From contig JAFUXX010000149.1 of NCBI GenBank assembly GCA_017476965.1, positions 1 through 7,205 on the forward strand: DNA of 7,205 bases, given 5' to 3'. Each line of letters opens with the position of its first letter. Position 1 is the first letter of the stretch. The notes beneath the pieces were generated by a model. The model saw nothing but the letters and a program-made list of their open reading frames with translations, did no database searches and was not told the origin of the DNA. This DNA comes from Kiritimatiellia bacterium (GTDB taxonomy: Bacteria; Verrucomicrobiota; Kiritimatiellia; RFP12; UBA3636). This document shows, piece after piece, positions 4,875-7,205 of this stretch. The position numbers and the translations under genes were made by a program.

Positions 4875-7205
4875 ATGGACCGGCAGCAGGGACTTTACAG
4901 AAGCGAACACGAACACGACGCGTGCGGCGTTGGCTTGGTGGCGAACCTGAACGGCGAGGCGTCGCACGAAATCGTCGAGAGCGGCATGACGATTCTCCGG
5001 CGCCTGATGCACCGCGGCGCGACGGGCAACGACCCGGAGACCGGCGACGGCGCCGGCCTGCTCATGCGCATCCCGCGCGGATTTTTCAGGAAGGCCGTAC
5101 CCGGGCTGCCGGAGCGTTTCGGCGTCGCGATGGTCTTCGGCGGCGTCGCGGAAACCGAGGCGATCGACGGCGCGGTCCGCGCCGAGGGGTGCCGCGTCGT
5201 CGCGTGGCGCGACGTCCCGCACGAGCCAGCCGCCGTGGGCAGGGACGCCCGCTCCGTGATGCCCGCGATCCGGCAGCTCTTCATCGCCCCCGGCGACGAT
5301 GCCGCGGACGAAGCCTCTTTCGAACGGCGGCTCTACATCGTCCGCCGCCGGATCGAGAAGGCCGCGCCTTCCGCGTACGTATGCTCCTGCTCTTCGAGGA
5401 CGGTCGTCTACAAGGGCCTGCTCCTCGCGACGCAGATCGGCAAGTTCTACCCTGACCTCTCGAATCCAGGTTTTGTGTCGCCCTTCGCGATCGTGCACCA
5501 GCGCTACTCGACGAACACGTTCCCGTCGTGGGAGCTCGCCCACCCGTTCCGGGCGATCGCGCACAACGGCGAAATCAACGCCATACGCGGCAACCTCAAG
5601 GCGCTCGCCGCGCGCGAGGCGACGCTCGAATCCGGGACGTTCGGCGACGAACTCCGCAAGCTGCTCCCGGTGGCGCACGGCGGGCAGTCCGATTCCGCGT
5701 CGCTCGACAACGTTTTCGAGCTGCTCGTCGCCGCCGGCCGCGACGCGCCGCACGCCATGATGATGCTCGTTCCCCAGGCCTGGGGCGCGAAGTACCACAT
5801 GGGCCACGACATTCGCGCCTTCTTCGAATACCACTCCGCGCTCATGGAGCCGTGGGACGGCCCCGCCGCCGTCGCCTTCACGGACGGCGTGGGCCTCGGC
5901 GCCGCGCTCGACCGCAACGGCCTGCGCCCGGCGCGGTGGACTCTCGCGTCCGACGGGCTCTTCGTGCTCGCCTCCGAAGCCGGCGTACTCGACATCCCGG
6001 CCGAGCGGGTCGTCCGCCACGGCCGCCTCAAGCCCGGTTCGATACTGTGGCTCGACATCGCGAAGCACCGCCTCCTCGAAGACGCCGAGCTCAAGACCTT
6101 CTACGCCCGGCGCAAGCCGTACCGCCGCTGGATAGCGGAGAACCACATCCTCGTGAACGGGCTCTTCACCGAAACCGCCCCGTCGCAGGTCGGCGCCGCC
6201 GCCCTCGCCCGCGAGGAGTGCAGGTTCGGCTGGTCCGCCGAGGACGTCGAACTGATCCTCCGCCCGATGGCCGAGACCGGGCAGGAGCCGGTCGGCGCGA
6301 TGGGCAACGACGCCGCGCTGGCGTGCCTGCGAAAGCCGGGCGACAGGTCGTTCCGTCTCTTCGACTGCTTCCACCAGCTTTTCGCGCAGGTCACCAATCC
6401 CCCGATCGACCCGATCCGCGAGGAGCTCGTGATGTCGATCATGACCTACATCGGCAACAAGGGCAACATCCTCGCCGAGACGCCGGAACACGCGCGGCTC
6501 GTGAAGATGACGCGCCCCGTCCTCACCGACGACGAGTTGAAGCGTCTCCGCAACATCCCGGACTTCCCGGCGAGGACGCTCCCGCTCGGCTTCGCGGGCG
6601 GGCTGCGCGACGCGCTCGAAAAGCTCGCCGCAGACGCGCTCGCCGCCGCGAAGGGCGGCGCCAAGATCGTGGTGCTGAGCGACCGCGACGCCGGCGACGG
6701 CGCCGCCGCGTCCGCGCTCCGCCGCATCCCGTCGCTCCTGGCCGTCGCGGCGGTGAACAAAGCGCTGTCAGGCGCGGGGCTGCGGCCGTCCGTCGGCATC
6801 GTCGTGGAATCCGGCGAAGTCGTCGAAGTCCACCACTTCGCGGTGCTGCTCGGGTTCGGCGCCACCGCGATAGCGCCGTGGCTCGCGCTCGCCGCCGTGG
6901 CGCGGCTTGGGGAGGGCGACGCCGTCCGCGCGACGGCAAACTACGTGAGCGCCGTGTGCCACGGCATCATGAAGGTGATGTCCAAGATGGGCATTTCGAC
7001 GCTGCGCTCGTACCGCTCCGCCGCGATATTCGAGGCCGTCGGCCTCGGCCCGGAGCTCATGCGCGACTATTTCTCCGGCGTCGTTTCGCCCGTGGGCGGG
7101 CTCGAACTGGAGGACATCGACCGCCGCCTCGCCCCCGCTCCGGCTCCTGCGGCCGCGGACGTTCCGCAAACCGCCGCCGCCGCGCCGGACGGCTCCGGCC
7201 TCGGC
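4875..7205 (+). CDS. gltB: Glutamate synthase large subunit, N-terminal half (3' end outside window)
   Basis: The large subunit of glutamate synthase hydrolyses glutamine in an N-terminal amidotransferase domain and channels ammonia to an FMN/iron-sulfur synthase domain that acts on 2-oxoglutarate. The window holds 777 codons of an expected roughly 1500 and no stop. Residue 17, in EHDACGVG, is the catalytic cysteine that becomes residue 1 after removal of a short propeptide. Also seen: HQRYSTNTF at 208-216, HNGEIN at 230-235 (oxyanion-hole Asn and Gly), the YHSALMEPWDGPA block near 318-330, and DRNGLRP at 346-352. The central domain follows, with RPMAETGQEP at 463-472, FAQVTNPPIDPIREELVMS at 503-521, HHFAVLLGFGA at 653-663 and KVMSKMGISTL at 700-710. 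The FMN and Fe-S domains and the C-terminal beta-helix lie beyond the edge. The last 28 residues are an Ala/Pro-rich linker. The start could be 4869 (two residues longer); 4875 is chosen for its better-placed GAGGT site. It follows gltD in the same frame. Confidence 0.96.
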   Translation, partial: MDRQQGLYRSEHEHDACGVGLVANLNGEASHEIVESGMTILRRLMHRGATGNDPETGDGAGLLMRIPRGFFRKAVPGLPERFGVAMVFGGVAETEAIDGAVRAEGCRVVAWRDVPHEPAAVGRDARSVMPAIRQLFIAPGDDAADEASFERRLYIVRRRIEKAAPSAYVCSCSSRTVVYKGLLLATQIGKFYPDLSNPGFVSPFAIVHQRYSTNTFPSWELAHPFRAIAHNGEINAIRGNLKALAAREATLESGTFGDELRKLLPVAHGGQSDSASLDNVFELLVAAGRDAPHAMMMLVPQAWGAKYHMGHDIRAFFEYHSALMEPWDGPAAVAFTDGVGLGAALDRNGLRPARWTLASDGLFVLASEAGVLDIPAERVVRHGRLKPGSILWLDIAKHRLLEDAELKTFYARRKPYRRWIAENHILVNGLFTETAPSQVGAAALAREECRFGWSAEDVELILRPMAETGQEPVGAMGNDAALACLRKPGDRSFRLFDCFHQLFAQVTNPPIDPIREELVMSIMTYIGNKGNILAETPEHARLVKMTRPVLTDDELKRLRNIPDFPARTLPLGFAGGLRDALEKLAADALAAAKGGAKIVVLSDRDAGDGAAASALRRIPSLLAVAAVNKALSGAGLRPSVGIVVESGEVVEVHHFAVLLGFGATAIAPWLALAAVARLGEGDAVRATANYVSAVCHGIMKVMSKMGISTLRSYRSAAIFEAVGLGPELMRDYFSGVVSPVGGLELEDIDRRLAPAPAPAAADVPQTAAAAPDGSGLG

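Noticed and set aside
3431..5455. + strand open frame of about 674 codons overlapping gltD and gltB in another frame
   Set aside because: Arg-rich off-frame translation of clear gltD and gltB coding sequence, with no domain of its own.
3405..6491. Very long open frame on the - strand (about 1028 codons) opposite gltD and gltB
   Set aside because: It is codon-aligned antisense to gltD and gltB, which share a frame. It would be closed only by sense TTA, CTA or TCA codons, which this GC-rich codon usage avoids. The translation is Arg/Ala/Glu-rich with no recognisable domain, while the + strand has strong family matches throughout.

Overview
The window is high-GC bacterial DNA (third codon positions are overwhelmingly G or C) that is coding almost end to end on the + strand. 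It reads as one compact nitrogen-assimilation cluster of five genes: carB (3' half only) - PII regulator (glnK/glnB family) - amtB - gltD - gltB (5' half only). No RNA gene, insertion sequence, CRISPR array or phage-like feature is visible. No gap between genes exceeds about 65 bases. The phylum cannot be fixed from the sequence. The PII type (a GCGQQ start to the T-loop and no Tyr51) is one I associate loosely with PVC-group bacteria such as Verrucomicrobiota, Kiritimatiellota and Lentisphaerota, but that is a weak inference.

Layout. Bases 1-1757 encode the C-terminal half of the large subunit of carbamoyl-phosphate synthase: part of the middle domain, the second ATP-grasp half and the MGS-like allosteric domain. 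Its TGA stop overlaps the ATG of a 113-residue PII signalling protein (1754-2095), which has no nearby Shine-Dalgarno sequence. After 27 bases, which hold a GT-rich tandem repeat running into a strong Shine-Dalgarno sequence, comes an Amt/Mep/Rh-family ammonium channel (2123-3418). After 34 bases comes the small subunit of glutamate synthase, GltD (3453-4811). After about 60 bases, which hold a GC-rich hairpin, comes the glutamate synthase large subunit GltB, which runs off the right edge at residue 777 of an expected roughly 1500.

How the genes fit together. AmtB brings ammonium into the cell and PII should gate AmtB according to 2-oxoglutarate, ATP and ADP. GltBD uses glutamine and 2-oxoglutarate to make glutamate. 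CarB, with a CarA encoded elsewhere, uses glutamine-derived ammonia to make carbamoyl phosphate for arginine and pyrimidines. The short gaps, the 4-base overlap and the lack of any recognisable terminator suggest one transcript, or at least strong coupling. No promoter was recognised, so the operon start probably lies left of the window.

Main points of interest: a PII T-loop without the uridylylation tyrosine but with the AmtB-plugging arginine; PII translation apparently dependent on carB; a two-tier G-quadruplex-type motif that overlaps the amtB ribosome binding site; a single in-frame TAG as the only stop between PII and amtB and again between gltD and gltB; a hairpin between gltD and gltB; and a GltD with a short C-terminus. 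The genes themselves belong to well-known families. I see no convincing undescribed system.
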